47,235 nucleotides of DNA from Seongchinamella unica. GTDB taxonomy: Bacteria > Pseudomonadota > Gammaproteobacteria > Pseudomonadales > Halieaceae. The stretch is taken from the NCBI RefSeq assembly GCF_004354085.1, contig NZ_SMSE01000001.1, positions 1 to 47,235 on the forward strand. The letters are read 5' to 3'. Made by a program: the position numbers and the translations under genes. The notes beneath the pieces are model-generated. The model saw only the letters and a program-made list of their open reading frames with translations. It did no database searches and was not told where the DNA came from. Below, piece after piece: positions 1 through 8,459 of this stretch (positions within the stretch are counted from its first letter, which is position 1; each line of letters begins with the position of its first letter).

Positions 1-81
1 GCCGAGATTGAAGCGATAGTACAGCCAGACAGCGTAGCTGATGATGTCGGGAGGGAACCGGTGGCGCTTATATGTATTCAT
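1..81 (-). CDS. IS6-family transposase, N-terminal part (runs off the window)
   Basis: Read on the minus strand from ATG at 81 to the window edge, 27 codons stay open and begin MNTYKRHRFPPDII, continuing SYAVWLYYRFNLG. This is the typical opening of IS6/IS26-group DDE transposases, just before the helix-turn-helix. The catalytic domain would lie to the left of the window, so nothing can be said about integrity. No IS6 terminal repeat was recognised just upstream of the start (82-125), where an unrelated IS3 fragment begins, so this end of the element may itself be truncated. Confidence 0.7.
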   Translation of the reverse strand, partial: MNTYKRHRFPPDIISYAVWLYYRFNLG

Positions 82-112
82 GCGCCAATTCTATCAAGTT
101 CGGCGAGTTAAC

Positions 113-292
113 TTGTCGATACCTAATGAACGCTACCACGAATCACTCAATAACCTGACGCCAGCTGATGTTTACTATGGACGTGGACAGCAGGTCCTTG
201 ACCGGCGAGAGCAGATTAAACTGAACACCTTGGCGATGCGCCGCAAGATGCATTACGATAATCAGATGAAATTACAGCCCCTGATGAGCTGA
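113..292 (+). pseudogene. IS3-family transposase (orfB) C-terminal fragment
   Basis: The frame ending at 292 carries IPNERYHESLNNLTPADVYY followed by GRGQQVLDRREQIKLNTLAM and RRKMHYDNQ. This is the C-terminal tail of an IS3-family (IS2-like group) integrase-core transposase, in which N-ERYHESL follows the last catalytic Glu. The Asp and Glu catalytic segments are absent because the left side runs directly into the oppositely oriented IS6 gene start. Only about 55 codons remain, so it is a dead remnant. Homology fades left of about 113; that edge is approximate. Confidence 0.7.
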
Positions 293-345
293 AGCGTCTC
301 TTAAATCGGGACGTAATCTGTCCGGAAGGTTCTGACGACCTACAA

Positions 346-711
346 GTTATAGCTATTTCTCCGTTTATTGCCGTCGTGGTAGGCCTTCAGATCTTTCGGC
401 GTGCAGGAAATTATGCGGTCACAAGACCTGCCAGGGAAATGCTCTTTACCCGAGTGGACCGGAAAACTCGCTTCAAGGCAAAACCCGTAATCGATATTGT
501 TGCATATCGCGGCGGTGATACGCTGATGGCCTGGGCATTTACTGGACTAACACAAGGCCTTGGCCTTGGTTTAGCGGCAGTGGCCATCATCGGCGCTGGA
601 ATAGCAGCTCTCTGGGCGATCGTGGGTATATATCTAGGGCGCTGGTTTGAACGCGAAGAGCAGTCTTCGCAATCAGCCAGCATACGATTTAACTACAGGA
701 CTACACTATGA
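346..711 (+). pseudogene. NTP/NDP exchange transporter-like MFS protein, C-terminal fragment
   Basis: From about 346 the frame reads VIAISPFIAVVVGLQIFRRA followed by GNYAVTRPAREMLFTRVDR, a conserved loop motif of the bacterial Npt/Tlc-related MFS transporters annotated as NTP/NDP exchange transporters. Two hydrophobic segments follow (TLMAWAFTGLTQGLGLGLAAV and IGAGIAALWAIVGIYLG) and then a charged tail. Full-length relatives have about twelve helices, so the first two thirds are missing, apparently lost at the junction with the IS3 fragment ending at 292. An internal GTG at 376 could serve as a start, but the product would still be only the C-terminal part. Its TGA overlaps the ATG of the next gene by four bases, so the two were probably once translationally coupled. 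Confidence 0.6.
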
Positions 712-1814
712 AAACTCTTTCTACCGTTTCGATTTTGATATTTTTCCTGGGGGCCGTATCTTTGGCTCTAGCGGGCAATAGCAGTGGCGCTGGGCAACAA
801 GACGGCGGCGCAAAGCTTAAATACGTCGAATTCAGCCAACTTGGTAATCCCGCAGAAGTACTCGTAGTAAAGGTAGACGCGCCGCGATCATTAAAGAACG
901 GTGAAATAAGAGTACGAGTGCTGGCTACCCCAATTCACCCATCAAATTTGTTACAAATAGCCGGTAAATATGGCGTTGAACCCGCATTACCCTCCACTCC
1001 AGGTAGCGAAGGCGTAGGCCGGGTGGTAGAGACCTCCGCTGAGGTGACTAACCTGGTCGTGGGCCAACTGGTGCTTCTTGCCGGTGGTGGAACCTGGCGT
1101 GATGAAATAGTTGCACCGGCAGCCAATTTTATTCCCTTACCTGATCTTGGCAGTCCGAGTACTGCGGTGATCGAACAACTTTCTATGACGACGGTGAACC
1201 CGCTTACTGCATTACTCATGCTGACTTCCTTTGTTGAACTTGAAGAAGGCGACTGGCTTGTGCAGAGCGCTGCAAATTCTGCAGTTGGGGGATATGTTAT
1301 CCAACTCGCAAAACAACGTGGAATAAAGACGGTTAATGTTGTTCGCCGAGAGGGCTTAGCCGAGGAGATGATGTCAAAGGGTGCAGATGTCGTATTGATC
1401 GATGGGCCAGATCTTGCCGATCAAATTGCCAGTGCTACTGGCAATGCGCCTGTTTCACTCGCAATCGATGCCGTTGGTGGTGAAACGTTTACTCGCCTGG
1501 CTAAGAGCCTCGGCCATGGTGGTACTCTAGTGGCTTATGGCGTACTGTCTGGGAAGCCCGCGACCTTAAATACAGCAATAACGATTTTTAACGACATTCG
1601 TATAAGGGGATTTTGGTTATCAAAATGGTTTGAAACAGCCGGGATGAAAGAAAAGCAGGCGGCCTTCGGAGAAATTATTCCGTTGATTGCCAGTGGCGCT
1701 CTAAAAGCCGATGTTGATTCTCGCTTTACCGTTGACGAGATCAAGCAAGCAGTCTCGCGCGCTGCGCAACGTGGCAGGAATGGCAAGGTACTTATTGTGC
1801 CAAACCCTGGCTAA
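708..1814 (+). CDS. Exported medium-chain dehydrogenase/reductase, 2-enoyl thioester reductase-like
   Basis: The 368-residue product starts with a clear signal peptide (MKTLSTVSILIFFLGAVSLA, cleavage near LALA-GNSS) and continues as a complete MDR-superfamily reductase. The groES-like catalytic fold (about residues 35-155) includes ATPIHPSNLLQIAGKYG and PGSEGVGRVVE; the Rossmann domain (about 180-300) includes QSAANSAVGGYVIQLAKQRG and LAIDAVGGETF. This pattern is closest to mitochondrial-type trans-2-enoyl-CoA/ACP reductases and quinone-oxidoreductase relatives that lack zinc. Such enzymes normally work in the cytoplasm with NADPH, so a secretion signal is odd. It overlaps the upstream transporter remnant by ATGA; AGGA about nine bases upstream can serve as ribosome binding site. 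The physiological substrate is unknown. Confidence 0.75.
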   Translation: MKTLSTVSILIFFLGAVSLALAGNSSGAGQQDGGAKLKYVEFSQLGNPAEVLVVKVDAPRSLKNGEIRVRVLATPIHPSNLLQIAGKYGVEPALPSTPGSEGVGRVVETSAEVTNLVVGQLVLLAGGGTWRDEIVAPAANFIPLPDLGSPSTAVIEQLSMTTVNPLTALLMLTSFVELEEGDWLVQSAANSAVGGYVIQLAKQRGIKTVNVVRREGLAEEMMSKGADVVLIDGPDLADQIASATGNAPVSLAIDAVGGETFTRLAKSLGHGGTLVAYGVLSGKPATLNTAITIFNDIRIRGFWLSKWFETAGMKEKQAAFGEIIPLIASGALKADVDSRFTVDEIKQAVSRAAQRGRNGKVLIVPNPG

Positions 1815-1869
1815 TAGTGCTTGACTGCAGATTGGAGCAAGAGTTCGATACTTCTCGCGCCATTTCCAA

Positions 1870-2082
1870 CTAGCGACTGAGCACCACGCGATAGCGCGCG
1901 TTGCCACTTTCAAAACGCGCTATCGCTTCGTTGACCTGGTCAAAGCGAAAATGCTCTGTTTCGGGCTTAACATTATGGCGAGCGGAGAATTCCAGCATCT
2001 GCGCCATCGTGGTGGGACTCCCAACCTGGGAAGCTGAGACTGATTGCTGTGCATGCAGCATCGGTGGTACCAGTATTCCCAA
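1870..2082 (-). pseudogene. Zinc-type NAD(P)-dependent alcohol dehydrogenase, C-terminal fragment
   Basis: The minus-strand frame ending at 1870 has QVGSPTTMAQMLEFSARHNV followed by KPETEHFRFDQVNEAIARFE and SGNARYRVVL. This is the standard C-terminus of zinc alcohol dehydrogenases of the YahK/AdhA type (the GS-P-T motif binds the cofactor and the VNEAI-R helix closes the domain). An in-frame TGA lies directly upstream of 2082 and the catalytic zinc domain is missing, so only the last 70 or so codons survive. It faces the tail of the intact MDR gene, leaving two convergent dehydrogenase 3' ends 55 bp apart. Confidence 0.7.
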
Positions 2083-2261
2083 TGGCTCACCCTGGAGCTG
2101 ATGAAAAAGGACTTCCCCATCGAATGGGAAGCCCAGCGCTCACACTTCGGGCTAAGTCAACTCCCCCACTAGTGACTGGCGAAAACGCCGTTAGAGAAAA
2201 CAGGCGATTCTGGACCTGACGGCACGTCTCCCAATCACTGTTACGCTAGTTCCAGAAATGC

Positions 2262-2285
2262 AAAAGCCCGCAATTTGCGGGCTTT
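2262..2285. terminator. Palindromic hairpin, possible intrinsic terminator
   Basis: AAAGCCCGCAA and TTGCGGGCTTT form an 11-bp perfect stem around a one-base loop. This AAAGCCCGC...GCGGGCTTT form is the common layout of bacterial intrinsic terminators, with the A-run and T-run pairing, so it could act in both directions. After the stem the sequence is CGCGT rather than a longer T-run, and no intact gene ends just before it, so it may be a leftover of a lost gene. Confidence 0.5.
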
Positions 2286-2341
2286 CGCGTGATTCTGCGG
2301 CAAGACCAGGGAGTCTCTGTCTCTACTGCAGACTGTATGGC

Positions 2342-2424
2342 GGTGGAGGCAGTCTCAAGAGTGATCGCATCCCTACTCTGGAGACGGTTTTCGCGCGTGA
2401 ATGCCTGGGGTGGAGGCAGTCTCA
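2342..2424. repeat. Pair of 16-bp direct repeats
   Basis: GGTGGAGGCAGTCTCA occurs exactly at 2342-2357 and 2409-2424, with a 67-bp period. The intervening sequence is not itself repeated. No third copy was seen in the window and neither copy lies in a recognised gene; function unknown. Confidence 0.5.
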
Positions 2425-2694
2425 CCAGGTATCGTCTCCAGAAATTTCCCTGAAAGCGGGAAATCTACAGGGAATGATGTAAATCTCATGGTTGCCCTGC
2501 CTCCTACCCTACTCTAACCTTCTGTTTTTATTGGTACTTTTTCCGGCGCTCATGTTTAACACCAACAAGTAACAGGGAAATATCAGGGAACTCTACCTGC
2601 CGACCCCCAAACACTTGTCCGGATGATATCTTGTTAAGCGTTCACACTCCGAGGAGTTACTGGGTTCAGGACCACTGCACGACATTTGTAAGTG

Positions 2695-2722
2695 TTGACA
2701 AATGCGTACGCCTTAGCGTACG
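2695..2722 (+). promoter_or_regulatory. Promoter and operator of the toxin-antitoxin pair
   Basis: A consensus -35 TTGACA lies at 2695-2700 and a weak -10 (TACGTT) about 18 bases later. Between and over them sit two copies of GCGTACG (2704-2710 and 2716-2722), each containing the palindrome CGTACG. Type II antitoxins of the YefM/Phd class repress their own promoter through such short palindromes, so this is the expected autoregulatory operator. GGAGGTG (2734-2740) is a strong ribosome binding site for the antitoxin ATG at 2745. Confidence 0.65.
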
Positions 2723-2744
2723 TTGATTTGTCTGGAGGTGCCTT

Positions 2745-2987
2745 ATGACAACACTGAATGCTACAGAAGCTCGATCCAGGCTCTATGCCCTGATCGATGA
2801 AACCAGCGATAGCCACGAACCCATCCTGATCACAGGCAAGCGGGGCAACGCCGTCCTGCTGGCCGAAGAAGATTGGAATGCTATCAACGAAACGCTGCAC
2901 TTGCTCTCCTTACCCGCCATGCGTGAATCCATTCGTGAAGGGCTAGCGACCCCCCTCGATGAGTGCGATCGCGAGATTGACTGGTGA
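2745..2987 (+). CDS. yefM: YefM/Phd-type antitoxin
   Basis: An 80-residue protein with the YefM/Phd fold: TLNATEARSRLYALIDET is the N-terminal DNA-binding helix region, and HEPILITGKRGNAVLLAEED followed by WNAINETLHLL is the conserved core that dimerises. The C-terminal tail (MRESIREGLATPLDECDREI) is the acidic segment that wraps and blocks the toxin. It is preceded by a strong GGAGGTG ribosome binding site and a palindromic operator. The stop overlaps the toxin GTG by four bases (GTGA), the usual arrangement that couples toxin translation to antitoxin synthesis. Complete by length and motif. Confidence 0.9.
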   Translation: MTTLNATEARSRLYALIDETSDSHEPILITGKRGNAVLLAEEDWNAINETLHLLSLPAMRESIREGLATPLDECDREIDW

Positions 2988-3247
2988 CCTGGACACTTCA
3001 TTACACGAAGCAGGCTCAAAAAGACGCCCGAAAGCTCGCCTCTTCGGGATTGAAAGACAAGGCCCAGGAGTTACTGCGGATAATTGAGAACAACCCGTTC
3101 CAGACCCCACCACCCTATGAAAAGCCGGTCGGAGATCTCGCTGGCACATATTCCCGCCGGATCAACATCCAGCACCGTTTGGTCTACCAGGTACTGGAGA
3201 AGGAGAAGGCCATCAAGGTCTTACGGCTATGGACTCACTACGAATAG
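2984..3247 (+). CDS. yoeB: YoeB/Txe-type mRNA interferase toxin
   Basis: An 87-residue RelE-superfamily toxin that cuts mRNA in the ribosomal A site. It opens MTWTLHYTKQAQKDARKLAS, has NPFQTPPPYEKPVGDLAGTY and SRRINIQHRLVYQV, and ends KVLRLWTHYE. The central Glu (in PPYEK), the Arg of the SRRIN/HRLVY segment and the terminal HY pair match the YoeB catalytic set, so the enzyme looks intact. It starts with GTG inside the antitoxin stop. A 20-base piece of its 3' end (3204-3223) recurs inside an insertion-element scar at 17127-17146, showing that this locus or a relative has been rearranged nearby. Confidence 0.9.
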   Translation: MTWTLHYTKQAQKDARKLASSGLKDKAQELLRIIENNPFQTPPPYEKPVGDLAGTYSRRINIQHRLVYQVLEKEKAIKVLRLWTHYE

Positions 3248-3272
3248 CCTCAAAGATGACAAGGCCGCCTAC

Positions 3273-3797
3273 ATGGTCGTATTGAGAGGAACCCATAAGC
3301 TGCTGAAGGTTTTGCACACGACAGCAAGCCCCTCCGATTTTTCCGATACTGCTCTCGGCGACTGGTATATCAACCGGATTGTTGTCGATCGCCAACCTCT
3401 GCTGCTCTGCGTAGTGGCGAACTCGTTGCTCGCCATGATTACACCTGCGCGAGACGTGAAAAACCTGCCACAACATTTTCCAGAGCTTGTTCAGAACCGA
3501 CTCCAACGGCTCGGCGCTGACCAGACCACTGTCGATGCCGAGGTGGCAGCAATGCAAGCGGTAATGGTGGGTAAAACACAGGATCGCTCGGTAGTTGGTA
3601 CGATGGTCGATTTCGCCAAAGTTATACCTTACTACCTGCCCATCGGGGGCTGGGAGATGGAAGACTTGGAGATCGCTGAAGACAAGCTTGCCGAAACCCC
3701 CTGCCGCTGCGGACGAGCACAAGCGACGATCTGGCCCGGCCGCGATTCGCTGAGGCTGTTGCAGACGCGATGGCAGCCGGTTGGAGATGTGCATTAG
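3273..3797 (+). CDS. DUF6933-like protein of unknown function
   Basis: From ATG 3273 a 174-residue protein begins MVVLRGTHKLLKVLHTT and contains TALGDWYINRIVVDRQPLLL followed by CVVANSLLAMITPARDVKNL. Those two blocks (ALGDWY then a strand ending in N-SLL--I-P) match the pattern I know for DUF6933 proteins; the end has KLAETPCRCG and SLRLLQTRW. No catalytic role is known to me. It starts 25 bp after the toxin stop with only a weak ribosome binding site and may be read from the toxin-antitoxin promoter. The open frame extends further upstream in antisense-like sequence over the toxin; that extension is not credible. It ends just before the truncated transposase. Confidence 0.6.
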   Translation: MVVLRGTHKLLKVLHTTASPSDFSDTALGDWYINRIVVDRQPLLLCVVANSLLAMITPARDVKNLPQHFPELVQNRLQRLGADQTTVDAEVAAMQAVMVGKTQDRSVVGTMVDFAKVIPYYLPIGGWEMEDLEIAEDKLAETPCRCGRAQATIWPGRDSLRLLQTRWQPVGDVH

Positions 3798-3813
3798 CGA
3801 AATAGGAACTCTA

Positions 3814-4683
3814 ATGACTCAGTCATTTTCCATAATTATTCGACCTTCCACCCTACTCCGATTTCACGCTGCGCTTGTAAAACGGAAATACCAGAAACTG
3901 TATTCCACCCATGGAGGCAACAAGCCCGGTCCCAAAGGGCCGTCCAGAGATGTGATCAATGCCATAGTCGAGATCAAACATCGGAACCCTCGGTTCGGAT
4001 GCCACAGAACTGCACAGCAGATCAATCTGGCTTTCGGGTTGGACCTGAACAAGGATACTGTCCGGCGCATACTGGCCGCTCACTATAAACCAGAGCCTGG
4101 TGGCGGCCCCTCTTGGCTTACAGCTCTCGGCCATGCGAAGGATAGCTTATGGAGTATCGATCTTTTTCGCACCGGATCCATCTCACTCAAAGCACACTGG
4201 ATCATGGTGGTGCTGGATCAGCACACCCGCAGGATAATTGGTTTTGGAGTGTGTGCCGGCGATGTGGACGGACGCAGACTGTGCCGGATGTTCAATGAGG
4301 CTACTCGCAATCAAGGCTGGCCTCGGCACGTCAGCTCCGACAATGATCCGCTATTTCAATATCATCGCTGGAAATCAAATTTGCGAGTTCTCAAAATTGA
4401 GGAGGTGAAATCTCTGCCACATGTGCCGATGTCGCATCCGTTTGTAGAACGATTGATCGGGAGCGTCCGTCGAGAACTACTGGATCAGAGTTTTTTCTGG
4501 ACTGCGGAAGATCTGGAGAAAAAACTGAAAGCTTACCAGCAGTATTACAACGAATCTCGATGCCACTCCAGCCGGGAAGGTGCGCCTCCGGTGGGGATTG
4601 CCAGCAATAAGGTCGCTGATCTCGATCAGTATCGCTGGGAAATGCACTGTCGCGGACTCTTTCGCCTACCAACAGCGGCCTGA
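3814..4683 (+). pseudogene. Integrase-core transposase, 5'-truncated (element copy 1)
   Basis: From about 3829 the protein matches the C-terminal three quarters of a DDE integrase-core transposase: STLLRFHAALVKRKY, GNKPGPKGPSRDVINAIVEI, the first Asp in DSLWSIDLF, the second in SSDNDPLFQY, and the Glu in HPFVERLIGSVRRELLDQ. A second, longer copy at 12706-13776 has some 80 extra N-terminal codons, which are absent here, so this copy lost its 5' end even though all three acidic residues remain. ATG 3814 is the first plausible start. The 3' flank AATTCGCCAGGGACA (4690-4704) recurs after copy 2 and probably marks the element end. Confidence 0.75.
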
Positions 4684-4689
4684 ATTACG

Positions 4690-4704
4690 AATTCGCCAGG
4701 GACA
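4690..4704 (+). repeat. Putative right end of the insertion element (copy 1)
   Basis: AATTCGCCAGGGACA follows the transposase stop by 6 bases; the identical 15-mer follows copy 2 at 13783-13797, and a 13/15 match lies at 17109-17123. Conservation outside the coding region at the same distance points to a terminal repeat. No clear partner left end was found. It lies 15 bp before the AraC start, so it now forms part of that gene's leader. Confidence 0.55.
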
Positions 4705-4718
4705 AGGAATGGATTGCG

Positions 4719-5933
4719 ATGCGATTGATTGAGATGGACTCTACGGCTCTGAGCGCATTGCTGGGCTTGTCTCTTGTTGGGTTTATCGCTCCACTTCTGT
4801 GGTTCCAGGCGCGCGACAATCGTCGGGCCAGTGAGTATCTGGCCGTATTTGTCCTGATTGTGGGAGTCAGTCTGCTGCAAACCTTCTTGCTGCACAGCGG
4901 GCTGACGCGACGCTATCCATGGGTTTCAGGTCTGGGGCAATTTTTATTCTTTGCACTGGGACCACTGCTTTTTCTATACACGAAAACACTCACCGACCGC
5001 GAATTCAAGTTTTCCGGCAACGTGGCCTGGCACTTCCTTCCGGTATTGTTCAGCCTACTGCTGTACTTGCCTGTGTATCTGCAAACAACGGAGGCCAAGC
5101 AGGCAGCCGCCGAGTTGTATTTCGCACAACATGTGAGCGCCCAGGACCAGGCTTATCAGCTGGCAGTGCTGCCAATGGCATCAAAAATCTATGCCATACA
5201 GTTCGTGGCGTTGATGTTCCACCTTGGTAGTTATGCTGTGCTGGTACTTTGGCAACTGGAAAAACACCGCAGGCGTATTGAACTGGTTTTCTCTGATATT
5301 GAGCTGATTAACCTTAACTGGTTGCGCTGGCTCAATTGGCTGGTGCTGGCAGTAAGTTTGATCTCTTTGGTGTTTTTGATGCTGCGGCTCTTTTCCCAGG
5401 ACCCTGTATCCTCAGGGGGCCGTGTGGTTCCGGTACTGGTGATGTTCCTACTAATTTATTACGCCGGCTGGATGGGTGTCCGCCAACCGCAGATATATGG
5501 TACGCAGGCCAATAGTAGTGACCCTGGAGTTGAGGGCGGTGATAGCGAATCCAAATACCACAACACAGGTCTGTCTGCGGCAGATGCCGAGAAGCACTGG
5601 CAGCGATTGCAGCATGCCATGGACGAAGAGCAACCTTATCTACGCAGTGGCCTGACGATCAAGCAACTGGCAGACACTCTGGGGATGTCGACGGCCCACT
5701 TGTCGCAGGTGATAAACAGCCGGGCTCAGGTGACCTTTTTTGACTACATTAATAGCCAGCGGGTCGCCTATGCGCAACGTCTGCTGGCTAACCCCGACCA
5801 CAAGCAGCGTAAAGTGCTGGATATTGCCCTGTCCTCCGGGTTCAGTTCAGAGTCTTCTTTTTATGCCCAGTTCAGAAAACATGCCCAGTGCACCCCCAGC
5901 CAGTACCGTCGCCAACTGCAGACGCAACGTTAA
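4719..5933 (+). CDS. AraC-family regulator with N-terminal membrane domain
   Basis: A 404-residue protein with about seven hydrophobic segments in residues 10-245 (for example ALLGLSLVGFIAPLLWF, FLFFALGPLLFLYT, VPVLVMFLLIYYAGWMG) followed by a soluble linker and a C-terminal AraC double helix-turn-helix (about 300-400) with IKQLADTLGMSTAHLSQVIN and LDIALSSGFSSESSFYAQF ending in TPSQYRR. Proteins of this layout sense a signal at the inner membrane and activate neighbouring genes. It precedes the TonB receptor in the same orientation and is the obvious candidate regulator of the lipid-scavenging genes. AAGGA, 10 bases upstream of ATG 4719, supports the start; the leader abuts an insertion-element end, so its promoter may be altered. 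Confidence 0.85.
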   Translation: MRLIEMDSTALSALLGLSLVGFIAPLLWFQARDNRRASEYLAVFVLIVGVSLLQTFLLHSGLTRRYPWVSGLGQFLFFALGPLLFLYTKTLTDREFKFSGNVAWHFLPVLFSLLLYLPVYLQTTEAKQAAAELYFAQHVSAQDQAYQLAVLPMASKIYAIQFVALMFHLGSYAVLVLWQLEKHRRRIELVFSDIELINLNWLRWLNWLVLAVSLISLVFLMLRLFSQDPVSSGGRVVPVLVMFLLIYYAGWMGVRQPQIYGTQANSSDPGVEGGDSESKYHNTGLSAADAEKHWQRLQHAMDEEQPYLRSGLTIKQLADTLGMSTAHLSQVINSRAQVTFFDYINSQRVAYAQRLLANPDHKQRKVLDIALSSGFSSESSFYAQFRKHAQCTPSQYRRQLQTQR

Positions 5934-6113
5934 AACGCCATCTTTCTCCTTTTTCGCCTCCTGACTTCTAAGATCGGAGGTCTGCAGCCCTTGCCATGTG
6001 CTTGTATTGAGCTGCAGTAGGGATTCGGTGGTCGTGTGGATACATGGGAACGCCGGGTATCTAGTCACCAGATGGAGCACAACTCCATCCGAAGAATAAG
6101 AAAAGGAAAGCGT

Positions 6114-8345
6114 ATGCAGCCCACATCTCCATCCCGTTGGATACTTGCACCGGTCGTTGCCGCCAGTCTGGCTAGTGCCAATATGCCCGTTTCGGCCCAG
6201 GATCTGGTGATCGAAGAAGTACTTGTCACAGCTCAGAAACGCGTCGAAAGTGCGCAGGACATCCCCGTCGCACTCACCGTCATCAGCGGAGACATGATCG
6301 ATAGTATTGGCATTCAGTCGACCACAGACCTGGTCAAGATTGCACCTTCGTTGACCGTCAGAGAGGCAAATCACGCCCAGAACAGTGCCTTCAGTATACG
6401 GGGTATTGGCACGATCACGTTCGGAATCGGCGTAGAGCAGAGTGTAGCGGTTATTGTAGACGAGGTTGCCGCCGTACAGTCCGGACAGACGATGGCGGGC
6501 TTGATGGATATAGAGCGGGTAGAGGTCTTGCGCGGGCCCCAGAATACCCTGTTTGGGAAAAGTGCCTCGGCAGGATTGCTGAGTATTACCACCAAAGCAC
6601 CCAGTGAAGAATTGGAATCGTACCTTGTATTGACTGCTACCGACGATGATGAAACCAAGGTGGCGGCATCGATATCTGGCCCATTGGGCGATAGCCTGGG
6701 CTATCGATTGAGTGGAATCTGGAGCGATCGCGACGGTTACATTCGTAACTTGACTGCTGGGGAGAAAGACAAAAACGGTAGCAAAAACAAGAATATACGC
6801 GGCAGACTTAGATGGGATGTTAACGAGACTATACAGACTGACTTTACCGCTTATTACATGAAAGATGAAACCAACTGTTGCGCGAGGGTGTGGACGGAGT
6901 TTGACCCCGAGGCAAAACTCTTCGGGTTTATTCCTGAGGCGGTTGCCGAGGGTATTACACCCGGAGAAGACAACCAGGATTTTCGTGCCGATGACGGGCC
7001 ACAAAATGACTCGACCACCAGGGGCGCTAACGTAAAAGTGAACGTCGAACTGGGTGAATTCACGCTGACGTCAATCACCGCTGTCGATAACTGGGAGTTC
7101 AACGTTAACCAGGATGTCGATTTCGGGGATATTGACGTATTGAAGTATTTGACAGGCGGTCGCGAAAGCGGCGGCCTGTATTCAGTGGGGTGGTTTGAAA
7201 CTGACTTTTTCTCTCAGGAAATTCGCATTGCCTCGCCAGCTTACGACAGCTATGACTATGTGGTCGGCCTGTACTATTCAGATGCTGAAACCAAGCGAAC
7301 CTTCTTCCGCAACCTGAGCCTTGCTCCCGCCGACTTTGCGTCCAGCGCCGGAAACGAAAACCTGGGCCTTTTCGGCCAGCTGACCTGGCGATTTACCGAC
7401 AGCACCAGCATCACCGGCGGGTTGCGCTGGATCAAAGAGGAAATATCGGCAGATTACGAAAACTTCGCCAACGCCGAGGACACTCCCTTTTCAGACACGG
7501 CCAGCGATGAACAGGTCGTAGGTAAGCTGTCGCTGCAGCACTTTATTGGCGAGGATACGATGGCCTTCGCCAGCTATACGCGGGGCTATAAAGGCCAGGT
7601 GTTTGATCTCGATGTGGGGGTAAGGAACCTGATCGACCCCGAGACATCGGACTCTTACGAGATCGGTGTGAAAGGTAACCTCTGGGAGAGGCGGTTACAG
7701 CTTAACCTCGTGGCGTTCTATACAACCTACGAGGGCTTTCAGGTGCAGCGCGCGGAAATCGTCGATGATGTCATCAGATTCGAGCTGAACAACGTGGGCG
7801 AGCTCAATACGCGTGGTGTCGAACTGGAGAGCATCGCCTTATTGAGTCCGAATGCGACCCTGACTTTCAACGCTGCGTATATTGACGCGGTCGTGAATGA
7901 CTATGACGGTGCGAGCTGTTACACCGGGCAAACTGAAGAGCAGGGCTGTGTTAACCAGGCTCAGACCATTGATGGTGGCAGCCTTCCCTATGCTCCCGAG
8001 TGGAAATATACAGCGGTGCTGGACTACCAACTGCCGCTGGACACCATGCCCTTTGATGCCTTCGCAAACCTGCTGTACTCCTGGCAGGATGACACGCTCC
8101 TGTCGATTAACCAGAACCCCAACCTGACGCAAGACAGCTATGGAGTCGTCAATTTACGGCTGGGCGTCAATGACAAGGCCAGTCGTTACAGCGTAACGCT
8201 GTTTGCCAATAACCTGTTGGATGAAGGCTACGCCACCAGCAAACTGGACGTCTCAAGGCTTTTCGGCAATGCCACGGCGCGGGCGCAGGTTACGCCTCGC
8301 AGTACTCAGCGCTACTTTGGGGTAGAGGCCCGGTTCAACTTTTAG
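6114..8345 (+). CDS. TonB-dependent outer-membrane receptor
   Basis: A 743-residue receptor with signal peptide (SRWILAPVVAASLASANMPV, cleavage after SAQ), TonB box region DLVIEEVLVTAQKR, plug domain (about 45-160: DIPVALTVISGDMIDSIGIQ, SIRGIGT, IERVEVLRGPQNTLFGKSAS) and a 22-strand-type barrel ending in the aromatic VEARFNF. ATG 6114 is preferred over the earlier in-frame start because AAGGAAA sits just upstream and the signal peptide begins there. These proteins pull bulky substrates across the outer membrane using TonB-ExbBD energy. Sequence alone does not identify the ligand; the next genes (phospholipase C, phosphatase, sugar permease) suggest a phosphoinositol-type compound or lipid. 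Confidence 0.9.
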   Translation: MQPTSPSRWILAPVVAASLASANMPVSAQDLVIEEVLVTAQKRVESAQDIPVALTVISGDMIDSIGIQSTTDLVKIAPSLTVREANHAQNSAFSIRGIGTITFGIGVEQSVAVIVDEVAAVQSGQTMAGLMDIERVEVLRGPQNTLFGKSASAGLLSITTKAPSEELESYLVLTATDDDETKVAASISGPLGDSLGYRLSGIWSDRDGYIRNLTAGEKDKNGSKNKNIRGRLRWDVNETIQTDFTAYYMKDETNCCARVWTEFDPEAKLFGFIPEAVAEGITPGEDNQDFRADDGPQNDSTTRGANVKVNVELGEFTLTSITAVDNWEFNVNQDVDFGDIDVLKYLTGGRESGGLYSVGWFETDFFSQEIRIASPAYDSYDYVVGLYYSDAETKRTFFRNLSLAPADFASSAGNENLGLFGQLTWRFTDSTSITGGLRWIKEEISADYENFANAEDTPFSDTASDEQVVGKLSLQHFIGEDTMAFASYTRGYKGQVFDLDVGVRNLIDPETSDSYEIGVKGNLWERRLQLNLVAFYTTYEGFQVQRAEIVDDVIRFELNNVGELNTRGVELESIALLSPNATLTFNAAYIDAVVNDYDGASCYTGQTEEQGCVNQAQTIDGGSLPYAPEWKYTAVLDYQLPLDTMPFDAFANLLYSWQDDTLLSINQNPNLTQDSYGVVNLRLGVNDKASRYSVTLFANNLLDEGYATSKLDVSRLFGNATARAQVTPRSTQRYFGVEARFNF

Positions 8346-8459
8346 CCCGTCATTCGGTGTGCCAGCTAGCGTGGGCCTCGCCGCCTATCGCCAGTTGGAG
8401 GAATACCAGCGACGTTGGCCCGAATCGGCAAGCGTAAATCCATCAGGCAGGACGAATGT

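Larger units (their letters stand above)
2083..2694. other. Gene-free stretch before the toxin-antitoxin promoter
   Basis: No convincing coding region was found in these 612 bases. It holds a perfect GC-rich palindrome (2262-2285), a 16-bp direct repeat (2342-2357 and 2409-2424), and several scattered CAGGGAA/TTCCCTG words (around 2447-2475 and 2571-2599) that suggest a degenerate repeat or element end. Short open frames here show no recognisable protein family. Confidence 0.5.

Noticed and set aside
5847-7004. A 385-codon open frame on the minus strand
   Set aside because: It lies antisense to the AraC 3' end and the TonB receptor 5' part, has no recognisable domain, and its composition is what reading the receptor backwards gives.
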